DNA from: Cyathus striatus | Taxonomy: Eukaryota; Basidiomycota; Agaricomycetes; Agaricales; Nidulariaceae | Direction: 5' to 3' | Length of the DNA: 64,000 bases | NCBI GenBank assembly: GCA_025738555.1 | Contig: JAOVFP010000010.1 | Location: forward strand, 3,917,501 to 3,981,500 | In this document: positions 33,203 through 43,904 of the stretch, one piece after another | Position numbering within the stretch: the stretch's first letter is position 1 | Layout: each line of letters begins with the position of its first letter | The notes under the pieces: model-generated | Database searches by the model: none | The model's input: the letters and a program-made list of their open reading frames with translations, nothing else | Told to the model about the DNA's origin: nothing | Program-made: the position numbers and the translations under genes

Positions 33203-33550
33203 TATTTCCTGTGCATCACATTTGTCACACTTTCACATGCATCACATTTGTCACACATTTTTCATGCATCTGGCACATTACCTATTTCCCACACTGTAAA
33301 TATTTCTCACACTAAGCATATGTTATGTTTCCTGTGCATCATACATTTGTTATACTTTAACACATTTGTCACGCTTTAACACGTTTGTCACGCTTTAACG
33401 TGTTTGTCACGCTTTAACATGTTTGTCACGCTTTAACGTGTTTGTCACGCTTTAACGTGTTTGTCATACTTTAATGTGTTTGTCATGCTTTAATATATTT
33501 GTTATGCATTGGAAGCACATCATATGTCACATTTGTCAATTTTTGTACAA
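33203..33550 (+). repeat. GTTTGTCACGCTTTAAC minisatellite element, left inverted copy
   Basis: Has TGTGCATCACATTTGTCACAC blocks, then about seven ~20-bp units of (A/C)(G/A)TGTTTGTCACGCTTTAA. Its reverse complement, in the same order, occupies 36020-36390, so the two copies flank ~2.5 kb as inverted repeats. Confidence 0.88.
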
Positions 33551-33559
33551 GCATCACAC

Positions 33560-33840
33560 TGTGGAGGAAGTAGATGATGCACTGGTATAACCCAGTGCAT
33601 TACTTATATTCCAATCTATTTCATTTATTTTGACATTTACACTCTATTAACCATTTCTATGTACACTAATACTAATTATTCTCATTCTCATTATTTAAAT
33701 TTGATTTCATGAAGTGTTGCACAAGCACACTTTTACTATTCCTTCCTGTTACTCTTCATATGTGTACTTAGAGATGCAGTGTGGCTTAACCAAACAATGG
33801 GAAGCCGATGCCAAACACCACATGACTCTGCCTGTGCACT
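33560..33840 (+). repeat. Dispersed repeat F, copy 1
   Basis: Contains ACTGGTATAACCCAGT, TTCATTTTATT-like AT-rich sequence and a coding-like segment translating to LEMQCGLTKQWEADAKHHMT. Its reverse complement is found at 43905-44215 with MQHGITKYWEANAKQH. The shared protein-like segment suggests an exon, but no family is recognised. Confidence 0.55.
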
Positions 33841-33949
33841 GTTGTGTCTCACTAACACTTTCAATGTGTCTCAGTTATCCTCTGTTCCACTCACTGCTAT
33901 TCTCTATCCTCTCGCTATCTAGGCCTCAAGACTGTGCAAGATAACATTC

Positions 33950-34915
33950 AGATCCTCTTGGCACTATGCACTATTCAGGCTGCTCAAGGCACTAGGGTTT
34001 AGAGTTACATACCCTCTCAAGACACCTTTTCTTCCTCAAGCCTCTCATTTAGTCCCCAAGACTTACACTCACATGCCACAATATGGTGACCAGTCTTTAC
34101 CCTCATCATGTGACACTTCAATTGGTGGAAGGACAGGGAGTTGGGTCAAGGCATTGGAATTACTTTATTCTGTTCGTGTTATTCAAATTTCCTCTCAATC
34201 ATTTCTTTTCTCTTTCTTTTATCTGTTGTCTTTACCCTCATTTTACTGCCACATCATTGTTCTAGATTTCACCTTCTCCACTCCCACTCCAGGTACTCCA
34301 ATGGCTGAGGGACCTCACTGTGCACCCCACTACCATTCACATGCATGTTGAGCCGCAGTCTAGCCCACTGCCATGCTGCTACCTCTGGGGGGAGAGTAGT
34401 CATGTATTGTCTCTGCTTCTGTGTGTGTTTCGTGGTCACATCAAGTGTGAGTGGCCAGTGTCATCTTGAAGTTATAGTGGTATTCAGTGTGGTGAGTCTT
34501 TTTCAATTCTTATGTTCTAAAAACATGGTCTCTTTCATATGTTACTGTCATTACTCTTTCATTGTCTCTCATTTCGTTTACCTTGCTATGGTATTTGCTA
34601 TTTCATATTCGTTTACTTAGGTTAGGTTATGTTTTTCTGGGCACTAGTGACATGAGAGCATGTGTGCGCTATTCCCTTTTGATTGCCACACATGTATATA
34701 CCTTAGGTTTTACCTGAGGGAAATTTCACCTCCCTTTTCTGACTTAACTTTGCACACAATATTGAGTCCCTCAAGCTACTGAGTCTATAGGAAGTGTCAA
34801 CAAGATCTAAATCTCATCTGCTAAGTCTTCTTTACCACCTCTATCACTAACTACTCTAGTCTAGGGTTATTGTAGTTATTTATTATAGTCAGGTGTGATT
34901 CCCACCATGCATCAA
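33950..34915 (+). repeat. Dispersed repeat G, copy 1 (retroelement-like)
   Basis: A ~0.95-kb unit with ACTAGGGTTTAGAGTT, GTGGAAGGACAGGGAGTTGG, a CTACCTCTGGGGGGAGAGTAG purine stretch and TTTTTCTGGGCACTAGTGAC. It is found in reverse orientation at 39265-40325. The purine tract followed by sequence with promoter-like texture suggests a retroelement end, but LTR borders are not clear. Confidence 0.5.
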
Positions 34916-34919
34916 CAAG

Positions 34920-36015
34920 TTAATTCCACCACAACACATGTCACATGTGTCACATTTATGAGGAGTGTTATACATTTCAAGCACATTGTGCTTGCATGTG
35001 TACTATGATTGTGACATGTTAATGGGATTCCAACAGGTGTGTAATGAAAATATTTCTATACTTTTCACAATTAATGAATCAGAAAACCTTGAGCCCATTC
35101 CTTAGTAATGTAATTCAGCCTCTTGCATTAATAACTCTGCATTGATGATTCTGTGATGGCTGTCAGTCAATGATTCTGACCCTTTTGACAGATAGGGTCT
35201 GATGCTGTCAATAACAATACTACACATGACTATGGAGAAATAATAGTAAGTTTTTTTAGGCAGGAGAGAAGAAAAGGCAAAGTGGCCTTCAGTGTATACT
35301 AAACTAAGAATAGAAAAGTAAGTAAGTAATGGCTACTGCACAAGAAAATGTAGAGAAGTACAGGAGGTGGTTTTCATATGTATGAATGGATACTGATACT
35401 AAAAGAGCTATATCACATATGTTAGAGAAATGAAACACATGTGACAGTGTAGAAGTGTCATGTAATCATATAGAATAAGTATATATGTGACTCAATAATG
35501 TGTGTTGGAGATATAAGAATAATCAATGGTTGATACAAGAATCATGACCATCTAATGACTGAGACTTGTGAATTTAATGTGATGTGGAATCACATAGATT
35601 CACCATTCTTTCTTATTTGTTATCCATGTGTACTACAGTTCTTTGATAACCTCATTATCTCATATTCAGACAAAACATTCATTATAGTTTATACTTTGTC
35701 ATTTTATTATATCTCTAGATGTGATTAAAACATCTCATACTATCCCATTCTCAAATATCTCATGCTCTGTCAATAGTGCTAAGATTCCAATTGCATAAAC
35801 ACTCTACATCTTTTATTCTAGTTTCTTATTCCCACCACAACTCCATAACTCTCTGATTGTCATTTTCCATGTTAAGTCTTCCATTTTTACAAGTACATAT
35901 TATTTCCTCTGCATTTATAATTTACTCTGTACCATTAAATACTTACTTCACTTCCATGACAATTTGAATAGTTGTAGAAATAGATAAATCTCATCTGATT
36001 GAAAAGTGTGATATT
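34920..36015. other. 1.1 kb without recognised genes between inverted repeats
   Basis: AT-rich, with short CACATGTGTCACA strings near 34935-34960 and T-rich segments. No frame, repeat or RNA gene is supported. Confidence 0.4.
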
Positions 36016-36019
36016 TGCT

Positions 36020-36660
36020 AAAAAGTTGCACTGTGCATGAAAAACATATGATACATCTCAAAAACATGACAAATGCACTAAAGCATGGCAAACATGTTAA
36101 AGTGTGACAAACATATTAAAGCGTGACAAACACGTTAAAACGTGACAAATGTGTTAAAGCATGACAAATGCGTTAAAGCGTAACAAACACGTTAATGCAT
36201 GACAAACACATTAAAGCATGACAAACACATTAAAGCATGACAAACACATTAAAGCGTGACAAATGTGTGATGCACGGGAAACATAACATATGCTTAGCAT
36301 GAGAAATATTTACAGCACAGGAAATAGGTAATGCACCAGATGCGCGAGAAATGTGTGACAAATGTGATGCACAGGAGATATGTGATGCATGGAAATGATG
36401 TGACAATTGTGATGCGATGGATGCATGATATATGCGATGCACAGGAAATATATGGAGCGTGGGAATGATGTGACAATTGTGACATGCATGGATGCGTGAC
36501 AAATGTAATGTGCAGGAAATATGCGGAGCACGGGAATGATGTGACAATTGTGACACACATGAAAGCGTGACAAATGTAATGCGTGAGAGATATGCGGAGC
36601 GCGGGAATGATGTGACAATTGTAATGCGCGGGAAATGCGTGACACGCGTCACAATTGTCA
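36020..36660 (-). repeat. Minisatellite element, right inverted copy, with an extra ~74-bp array
   Basis: 36050-36390 mirrors 33203-33500 (units AAAGCGTGACAAACACGTT). 36380-36655 continues with four ~60-75-bp units of GGGAATGATGTGACAATTG and GGAAATATGCGGAGC. It retains several CpGs, unlike its left partner. Confidence 0.85.
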
Positions 36661-36664
36661 CAAA

Positions 36665-37255
36665 TAGCATATATTTGAGTGCCACATCATTTTAAAAGTA
36701 ATATAGTCAGTATTGAGATGAGTGCAAATGATCACTATCCAATATTCTTAAAATGATCACTTTTGAGTGCCCCTATATTCAACTAATACAATAGCCTAGT
36801 AATCACAAGTAATGCATAAATGAGTGTCAATGATTGCCTCATAATATTTCTCAAATGATCACTTTTGAGTGCCTCCATATTATAGTAATATAATAGCCTA
36901 GTAATCACAAGTAATATATAAATGAGTGCCAATGATTGCCTCATAATATTCCTGAAATAATCACTTTTGAGTGCCCCCATATTCAACTAATACAATAGCC
37001 TAGTAATCAAGTATAATAATTAAATGAGCGTCAATGATTGCCACCTAATATTCTCCAAATGATCACTTTTGATTGCCCCCATATTCAGCAAACACAATAG
37101 CCTAGATATCAGATATAATAATAAAATGAGTGCCAATGATCACCACCTAATATTCTTTAAATGATCACTTTTGAGTGCCCCTTTTTTTCAATAATATTAC
37201 AGCCCAATAATAAAGTATAATAACTAAATGAGTGCCAATGATCACCATTACATTA
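36665..37255. repeat. ~105-bp tandem array with GATCACTTTTGAGTGCC
   Basis: Five units, each with AATGATCACTTTTGAGTGCC, CATATTCA, TACAATAGCCTAGTAATCA and AAATGAGTG(C/T)CAATGAT. Differences between units are mostly transitions and small indels. Confidence 0.88.
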
Positions 37256-37365
37256 CATTCACTCAATATGCCTTATAAAAACAACACTCAATTTTGCCTG
37301 GATAATATGATTGCTAGCACTCATATTTCTAGAGCAAATGGTGAATAAATTAGCTGACACTTATG

Positions 37366-37467
37366 GAGTTATCATTCTCCCCCTTCGTTTATTACTCACC
37401 CCTCATTTCTCTGCAGTCACCCCCTCATACTCCACTGCCAAGTCAGGCTAGGGGCACAGTCATGACA
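37366..37467 (+). mobile_element. Gypsy LTR family 1, last ~100 bp
   Basis: Matches 49974-50074, from GAGTTATCATTCTCC to CAAGTCAGGCTAGGGGCAC and the terminal GTCATGACA. The 5' part is missing. Confidence 0.85.
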
Positions 37468-38429
37468 AGTAGGGAGTGCAGAACAGGAAGGACCATTAGC
37501 TTCAGCTTGTATACTGTACCCCTTGTCATTCTCGTGGTCCAAACATTTAGAAGTGCAGAAGTGTGAGGCAGAGGTACGAGATGATTGTGGAAGTGTAAGG
37601 TGGGAGAGGGACAGGAGTGTGGAGTGCAGAGTGCAGAGTCATTACTAGGGAAGTGTTAGATATTCAGGGTTGCACAGCTTCTTTGACAGCTGTCACTTGT
37701 CACCTGTCATACTTGACAGTTCTGTGATTGACAGATCCTTGATTGACAGTTCTGTGATTGACAGATTGACAGCTGTCAGTTACCTTAGTTACATGGACCT
37801 TGGTTGGGACTTTGGTAGATAGCCTTAGTATATAAACACTCTGTAACTTGGTAGTAGTTAACAAGTTTCCTCCCCATTTTGTGTCTGTGTCTGTGTTTGT
37901 GTCTGAGTCTTACTCCATTATCACTCTCATTCCTCTCAACCACTCCCTCTATTCTTTGTTACTTCTGACAGGAAGCAACAATGAAGCCAGAAGTGAGTAG
38001 AACTCAAAAACAAGTAAGGAAGACCATAACTTAGTTGATATTCAAACTGAGTAGCCCTAGTACAAGATGTGCTACATAAGTACTATATGACTTCACCAAT
38101 AACCAGTGAATGAATGGGATGATAGTATACTATTTGATAAAGATAATAAGATGGTGGCAGAAGATGGAGCAGTAAGTGAATATAATATGTACCAAGGATG
38201 AACTAAGGATTGGGTTGAATGCTGAGAGCAAGTATGCCCCAGGTATGATGGAGAAAGCATAATAGAGAATGGATAATGAGCCAGATGAGTAAGGTGACAT
38301 AAGCTTGCAGTCAGAAGAGTGGAAGGAGAAAGAGAAAGGATGAGATCTACACCAGTCAAGAAGTATGGAGAGTGTGGAGAGTGTGGAATAGAAGTGCAGG
38401 AATAAGATAGGAAAGATATGGCTATGACA
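37463..38429 (-). mobile_element. LTR-like sequence in reverse orientation, interrupted by a mini-LTR
   Basis: Contains CTTCAGCTTGTATACTGTAC and CCCCTTGTCATTCTCG, the reverse of the conserved late block of LTR families 1 and 2, and ends GGCTATGACA. Its start overlaps the terminal TGACA of the preceding LTR fragment, so two LTR ends are fused head to head. The mini-LTR at 37654-37970 is inserted in it. Confidence 0.5.
37654..37970 (+). mobile_element. Mini solo LTR M, copy 1, GGAAG target duplication
   Basis: 317 bp from TGTTAGATATTC to TACTTCTGACA, flanked by GGAAG on both sides (37649-37653, 37971-37975). It holds many TGACAG/CTGTCA motifs, a TATATAAACAC TATA-like box and a pyrimidine-rich 3' third. 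It has an extra TTGACAGTTCTGTGATTGAC unit compared with the other two copies. No internal element region exists in this window. Confidence 0.95.
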
Positions 38430-38489
38430 AACTCAGCTCACACTCCCTATATTGTAGATTTATAGGCATAAAGCCCAATTATGTCCTTC

Positions 38490-38714
38490 TTGGTTTTTTA
38501 TCTAATAAATACACCCCTTCCAGAAGTTGGGGCTTAAATGCATGTATTAGCTCTAGAGTTACCACAGTTATCCATGTAGCAAGGTATCATCAAATAAACT
38601 ATAACGGATTTAATGAGTCATTCACAGTTTCACAGTACAAATTTGTTTATACTTAGACATGCATGGCTTAATCTTTGAGACAACCATATAACTACTGGCA
38701 GGATCAACCAGGTA
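38490..38714 (-). rRNA. 18S rRNA 5' fragment (~225 nt)
   Basis: The reverse complement begins TACCTGGTTGATCCTGCCAG and continues through AAGATTAAGCCATGCATGTC, GTATAAACAAATTTGTACTG, ATAGTTTATTTGATGATACC and GAGCTAATACATGCA to GATAAAAAACCA. It then stops abruptly. Substitutions are few and mostly C-to-T type (for example GCGAATGG is GTGAATG and GACTTCTGG lies next to a changed CCCCGACT). It is a displaced piece, not a functional rRNA gene. Sequence upstream (38715-38990) might be transcribed spacer. Confidence 0.93.
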
Positions 38715-38989
38715 ACTACTCAATTCCAAAATGCCACTACTAGCAGCTGCAAGGTCACATTCACAGGTTAAGGAGTTTTTCACTACACCAATTGAAACAA
38801 AAGCCCAACTGCAACACTTGATTGCACTAGTCCACTAATGCAATCAACTATCACAATCAGACTTGCCTGATCACCTGATCTCACATTCTTCAAGTACCTT
38901 TACCTGGTCAATGAAAATCATCAACCAGATGAAAGCACCTTCAGAGAGAACTACCAACAACCAGCTTCACTAACAAATAGGGCCTTACA

Positions 38990-39105
38990 GTTGTGGCAGA
39001 TTCTCAATGTATTAGTGGCTTCATGCATAGCTATTAGCTATTAGCAAGCAATCTGCATCCCTCACTCAATGCATGCACTACAATAATAGTAGTACATGAT
39101 GTTAA
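38990..39105 (-). repeat. Dispersed repeat H, copy 1
   Basis: GTGGCAGATTCTCAATGTAT, TTAGTGGCTTCATGCATAGC and CCCTCACTCAATGCATGCAC match the reverse complement of 58885-59003, with one internal TATTAGC duplication here. Function unknown. Confidence 0.8.
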
Positions 39106-39264
39106 TTGGCATTGCATTTGTCTGAGAACAAATACTACTACCAAGCTCACATCTATCCAAGTCAGTACATACTGTAGACAGTTTCATCAATAACTCGGTC
39201 CAAGGTAAGCCAGCCACCCTGCATCCACTAGTGAAAAACTACTAAACATGAGACTAGGTCCCTG

Positions 39265-40325
39265 TGTTCACCCCTCTGTGGAATTATGGTCATACTAAGC
39301 TACTATTGTGGAGGAGATAACTCGAGGATGTGTGGCATGCATTGCACCTAGACTTGTAGATGATACTACAACAACTCTAGAACAGAGTAATCAGTAAGGC
39401 AATAAAATATTGAATACTTAGCTCAATGGAGTGAAGGTTTAAAGGTTGACTCTTCCAGTTGACTTTGTAGCTCAAGATACTCAGTATGCACATACAAAAG
39501 AAAGTCAAAAAGGGAGGTAAATTTCAAAGTCTCTACCCCTTGAGTATATACATTTGCAGCAATGAGATGGGATGGTGCCACACATACTCTCACGTCACCA
39601 GAGCCCAGAAAATGTAAGGTACACGAAGGAATGTGAATTTGAAATGTGGAAGCAAAGGGTAATCAGAAAAAGAGTGATAAGGTAAGAATTGTAAAGTAAT
39701 AGAACAAGACTGTAATAAGGAAAACCAGTCAATGAGTACTACTTACCACCTCAATGGTCCTAACACTAGTGAACAATGATGGCGACTCTCACTTGACGTT
39801 ACCACCAGGTACAATGTTGGAGCAATATGACAAAAGGCTACCCTCTCCAGAGGTAGCTGTGTAGTGGACAAAGCTGCAGCTTGACAACATGTAGCTAGTG
39901 GCAGGGTGCTCAGTCATCGGATGCTTGTAGTCAGAGTAATCAGAGGGGGCAAGGATAAAGAATAAGTCCAGACAGTATCACAACAGAAAACAAAAGTAGT
40001 GATAACAGATAAAAGAAAGAAAGAAAAGAAAAGAATGATCAAGAGTAAATTTGAAATAAAGATGAACAGATTATAATTAAACCAATGCCTAGACCTGGCT
40101 CCCCATCCTTCCACCAATCAATATGTCATATACCAACAGTAAACACCTGGTCATCATATCTTGTAGTGTGGAACACTGGCCTTGAGAGTGAAATGAGAGT
40201 CTTGAGGCAGAAAAAGAGTCTTGAGTGGGTGTAAACCCTAAACCCTAGCATCTTGAGCCATCTGAGGGGTGCATACTGCCCAGAGAGTCCAAACATTGTC
40301 CAGAAAGGTCTTGAGGAAATGTGCA
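39265..40325 (-). repeat. Dispersed repeat G, copy 2
   Basis: Reverse-complement relative of 33950-34915: it shares TTTTCTGGGCTCTGGTGACG-type, ATGTATATACTCAAGGGGTA and CTAGAGTTGTTGTAGTATC-type blocks when read on the minus strand. The telomere-like TAAACCCTAAACCCTAG at about 40232-40248 lies in this copy. Precise limits are uncertain. Confidence 0.5.
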
Positions 40326-40327
40326 GA

Positions 40328-40634
40328 TGTTAGATATTCTGGGTTGCACAGCTTCTTTGACAGCTGTCACTTGTCACCTGTCATACTTGACAGTTCTGTG
40401 ATTGACAGATTGACAGCTGTCTTTTACCTTAGTTACATGGACCTTGGTTGGGGCTCTGGTAGACAGCCTCAGTATATATACACTCTGTAACTTGGTAGTT
40501 GTTAATAAGTTTCCTCTCCATCTGTGTCTGTGTCAGTGTTTGTGTTTGAGTTCTTGCTCCTTTACCACTCTCTTTGCTCTCTTATCATCCACTTTGCTCT
40601 CAACCACCCTCTTTATTCTTTGTTACTTCTGACA
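40328..40634 (+). mobile_element. Mini solo LTR M, copy 2, GCAGA target duplication
   Basis: 307 bp with the same ends as copy 1 (TGTTAGATATTC and TACTTCTGACA), flanked by GCAGA at 40323-40327 and 40635-40639. It differs from copies 1 and 3 mainly by single substitutions. Confidence 0.95.
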
Positions 40635-41009
40635 GCAGAAAGCCTAGAAACATGAGAAGAGTGAAAGCATAGAGTAGTATAGAAAAACCAGTACTTTCCA
40701 CACGCCCGCCTGTGCGTGTGTACTCTGTGTGTAGTACACATTTCCATGTGAACTACATGTGTACTTCACAAAAATACACTTAATTGTAAAATTTCCACAT
40801 GCACTTCACCTAATTCCACATGAAGTACATGTGAATTCCACTTCTTAAAAAACTTCATTCAGAAGGTGAATTTAGCTATGAAGAAAGTGAACTACACATT
40901 AAATTGTACATGTGGAATCCATGTGTACTTCACTCAAAATATTTAAAAATAACAGTATATTTTAAACTATTTAAATACAACTGTTACTATTTAATATTAG
41001 TCATGTGAT

Positions 41010-41645
41010 ATCGTGCCCTGCCCTCTGCCCTGCCTGCTCATCATTTCCCTGCCCTGCCTGCTTGTCATCATCCTACCATTCCACCCTCCACATGTGTCAT
41101 TCCCCACCTTCCATGCTGTTCATGTGCTTGTTGCTCCCCACCTTCCTTGCCCTCTATATGCATCATCCCCCACCCTCTATATGTGTCATTCCCCTTGTTC
41201 CCCACTCTCTATGCACATCGTCCCCCACCCTCTATACGTGTCATTCCCCGCCTTTCCATGCATGTCATTCTCTGTCTTCCATGCCCTCCATGCTTACCAT
41301 TCCCTGCCTTTCCCACCCTCCACATGTGTCGTTCCCCACCTTCCTTGCCCTCTACACACGTTGTCCCTCACCTTTCCCACCCTCCACACATGTCATTTCC
41401 CGCTTTCCTTGCCCTCTACATGCATTGTCCCCCACATTTCCTGCCTTCCACACTTGTTGTTCCCTGCCTTTGTCACCCTCCACATGTTGTTCCCCACCTT
41501 TCCCGCCCTCCACGTGTATTGTTTCCCTGCTGTTCCTGCCCTTCGTGCTCATCTCCATTCTGCCCCTCCTTCCCCATGGGCTCGTTGTTGTTCTGTCCCT
41601 CCACCCCTCCACCCCTCCTACCCTGTGTGCATGGCCCTTGTACCT
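41010..41645. repeat. C-rich CCCCACCTTCC..CCCTCCACATGTGTCATT minisatellite
   Basis: Units of about 30-60 bp repeat (T/C)CC(C/T)(A/G)CC.TTCC.TGCCCTC and (T/C)ACA(C/T)(A/G)TGT(C/T)(A/G)TT. All frames on the plus strand stay open for over 150 codons because the composition lacks stop codons. No protein is supported. Confidence 0.88.
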
Positions 41646-41662
41646 TTTTGGTGTCTTGCTAA

Positions 41663-41971
41663 TGTTAGATATTCAGGGTTGCACAGCTTCTTTGACAGCT
41701 GTCACTTGTCACCTGTCATACTTGACAGTTCTGTGATTGACAGATTGACAGTTGCCAGTTACCTTAGTTACATGGACCTTGGTTGGGACTTTGGTAGACA
41801 CCCTCAGTATATAAACACTCTGTATCTTGGTAGTTGATAACAAGTTTCCTCCCCATCTTGTGTCTGTGTCAGTGTTTGTGTCTGAGTTATTTGCTCTCTT
41901 ATCACCCTCCTTGTTCCTTTATTACTCTCTATCCTCTCAACCACCCTCCTTTATTCTTGTTACTTCTGACA
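41663..41971 (+). mobile_element. Mini solo LTR M, copy 3, GCTAA target duplication
   Basis: 309 bp, same ends and TATA-like box as copies 1 and 2, flanked by GCTAA at 41658-41662 and 41972-41976. It is inserted inside transposon D, so it is younger than D. Confidence 0.95.
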
Positions 41972-41999
41972 GCTAATTTACCCTCTTGATAGGGAAGAG

Positions 42000-42095
42000 A
42001 GGTCAAGGGGAGTGAGAGAGTGGGAGAGGGAGAAAGGGAGAGTGGGAGAGGAAGGGAGAGGTAGGAAAAGTGGGAGATGGTGGAGAGTGAAGGCG
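42000..42095. repeat. GGGAGA purine-rich tract
   Basis: About 95 bp of GAGAGTGGGAGAGG-like repeats. Simple sequence within transposon D. Confidence 0.75.
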
Positions 42096-42452
42096 GAGCA
42101 AGAAATGATGAGTTGGCAATGCATTAGTAATATATCACATGACATATATGTGTAGAAATGTGCTGTAGGTGATTATATGGCTTTTGTGTCCCTTAGAATG
42201 CATGGTCTGATGGCTTAGCTGTAAATGTGTTGATCTTGATGTGATTACTAATCAAAGCTGTGGTTGATGGTTCAGTTGTCAGTTGTGCCATTATATTAAA
42301 AAATTTCTTTTTATTAAAATAGTAACAGGCGAGTGTATTACAAGTAATTACTATGTGTACTATAAGTGTAACTAGTTTACATGTATTCCTTGTGGATTCC
42401 ACTTTGCAATTCCATGTGGAATTTCGATATTTCACCTGTACATGTGCACTTA

Positions 42453-43719
42453 GGCCTGCGCATGGGTCGACCCACCACTATCCGTTATCCGAATTACGGC
42501 TATCCGCTGGATATGGATACGGATCGACGATTATTACGGATTTCGGCACCCATCTGTGCCAATCCATGCTACTGTCGGCTATCAGGAAGCTGGCCACACG
42601 CAGAATCGGGTCACGGCTCATTCTCCAGCTTCCACATTGACTACTTGTACAATTTATCGATACAGTTGGGTACATTGCTATAGTATTTATATAATTTATA
42701 AGTATTTAGACTGTTGCTCTCCTGTATATATAGAAATTCAAGAATTAGTTGACTACTATAACCAAAATAGGCTAAATCTAAGATGCAGAATCTCACATTT
42801 TGGAAAGAAGATAACACTGCAACATTATGCAGTACATCCAAAGCATACAATCAGGCTATATATATATTTTAAGGCCCTCCAAACTCATTGGAATCAGTTT
42901 GGAAATCCCATTCTCACTCGTTTCTATTCTATCTTTGATCTACATGAAAGAGTGCTAGTAAGATACAGTTTCAAGGAATATATTGAACTGTCTGTATCCT
43001 TCCTACATAATAAATCTATGCTACAAAATTTATAACATAGAATATACACAATAAATACATTACTATCCATGCTTTACCTTAATTTTTAGCAATTTTCCTT
43101 TGCTTAAAACTGCAGATATCTCTTGAACCTCTACTTCTCATTGTATTATCCTAATACATCAAATATTGGATGCTACAGAAAAAATAGAGCACTGTATGAA
43201 ATCGTTATAGGTAGAAGAAATATATATTAATATTTTAAAAGTATTAGTTGATTATAATATGCAAGCTATTGCTTCAAATATCCAAATCATTGCTTATCTT
43301 GGAAGAAAGATGATATTTCGGCTGTAAAATCTGTTCGGCTGCTAAACAAGCCGTGGTAATTATTAATAAGGGGTGGCCAGTTTCCCGGTTTTCCCACTTC
43401 CCAAGGTCTCACGACAAAAATACTCATAACATCACTCAGAGTGCCTCAAAAAATACGGTTTAAGTCTTGTATAATTCTATGCGAGATATAATATCTAGCA
43501 CATGTATTTAATTCTAAGTACACAGTCTTTGAAAAGAACAAATTCGAATTTTCCGCTAATGTGGCCAGGTTCCTGAGCTAATACAGTAAATTTAGATGGG
43601 TGCCCCGGATGAGCTAAAAATATCCAAATACCCATGAGAAATCATCCAGATCCATCCGAACTTGGCTAAATTCGGATAATATCCGTGGGTATTCGGATAC
43701 CGGCCATCCATGCGCAGCC
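42453..43719. mobile_element. TTA-flanked DNA element nested in transposon D
   Basis: Terminal inverted repeat GGCCTGCGCATGG (left) with CCATGCGCAGCC (right), flanked by TTA on both sides (42450-42452, 43720-43722). The 3-bp TTA duplication fits PIF/Harbinger-type insertion. Subterminal zones repeat TATCCG/CGGATA (TATCCGTTATCCG on the left, ATTCGGATAATATCCG on the right). It is CpG-rich near the ends, unlike its host sequence, so it is recent. A 159-codon open frame (42556-43035) has no recognisable transposase motif. Confidence 0.78.
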
Positions 43720-43904
43720 TTATGTGCACTACATGTGTACTTCATGTGTACAAAAATTGCAAATTTAAATGGAAATTTGCTGATTTAAATACATTTGAGG
43801 TGGAGTGTAGTACATATGAAGTACATGTGAAGTACATGTGAAAAGGTGAAATTCACGTGTATTCCACATGTAACAGGAGGTGAGTGTAAAGTCCTTGGAA
43901 AAAC

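Larger units (their letters stand above)
40689..43896 (+). mobile_element. DNA transposon D with near-perfect 8-bp target duplication, hosting two other insertions
   Basis: Left end CAGTACTTTCCACACGCCC, right end GGTGAGTGTAAAGTCCTT. Flanks are AGAAAAAC (40681-40688) and GGAAAAAC (43897-43904), one mismatch. Subterminal regions repeat GTACATGTGAA/TTCACATGTAC (40730-40950, 42350-42450, 43730-43880) instead of the GGAGTCC of transposon A. A C-rich minisatellite occupies 41010-41640. It is interrupted by mini-LTR copy 3 (41663-41971) and by the TTA-flanked element at 42453-43719. No transposase is recognised. Confidence 0.8.

Noticed and set aside
40232..40248. Telomere-like CCCTAAACCCTA string
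   Set aside because: Only two units, inside a dispersed repeat; no array, so no interstitial telomere is supported.
41005..41837. Open frames of 171-274 codons on the plus strand
   Set aside because: All three frames are open across a C-rich minisatellite; the last part runs into a solo LTR. No domain, no start context.
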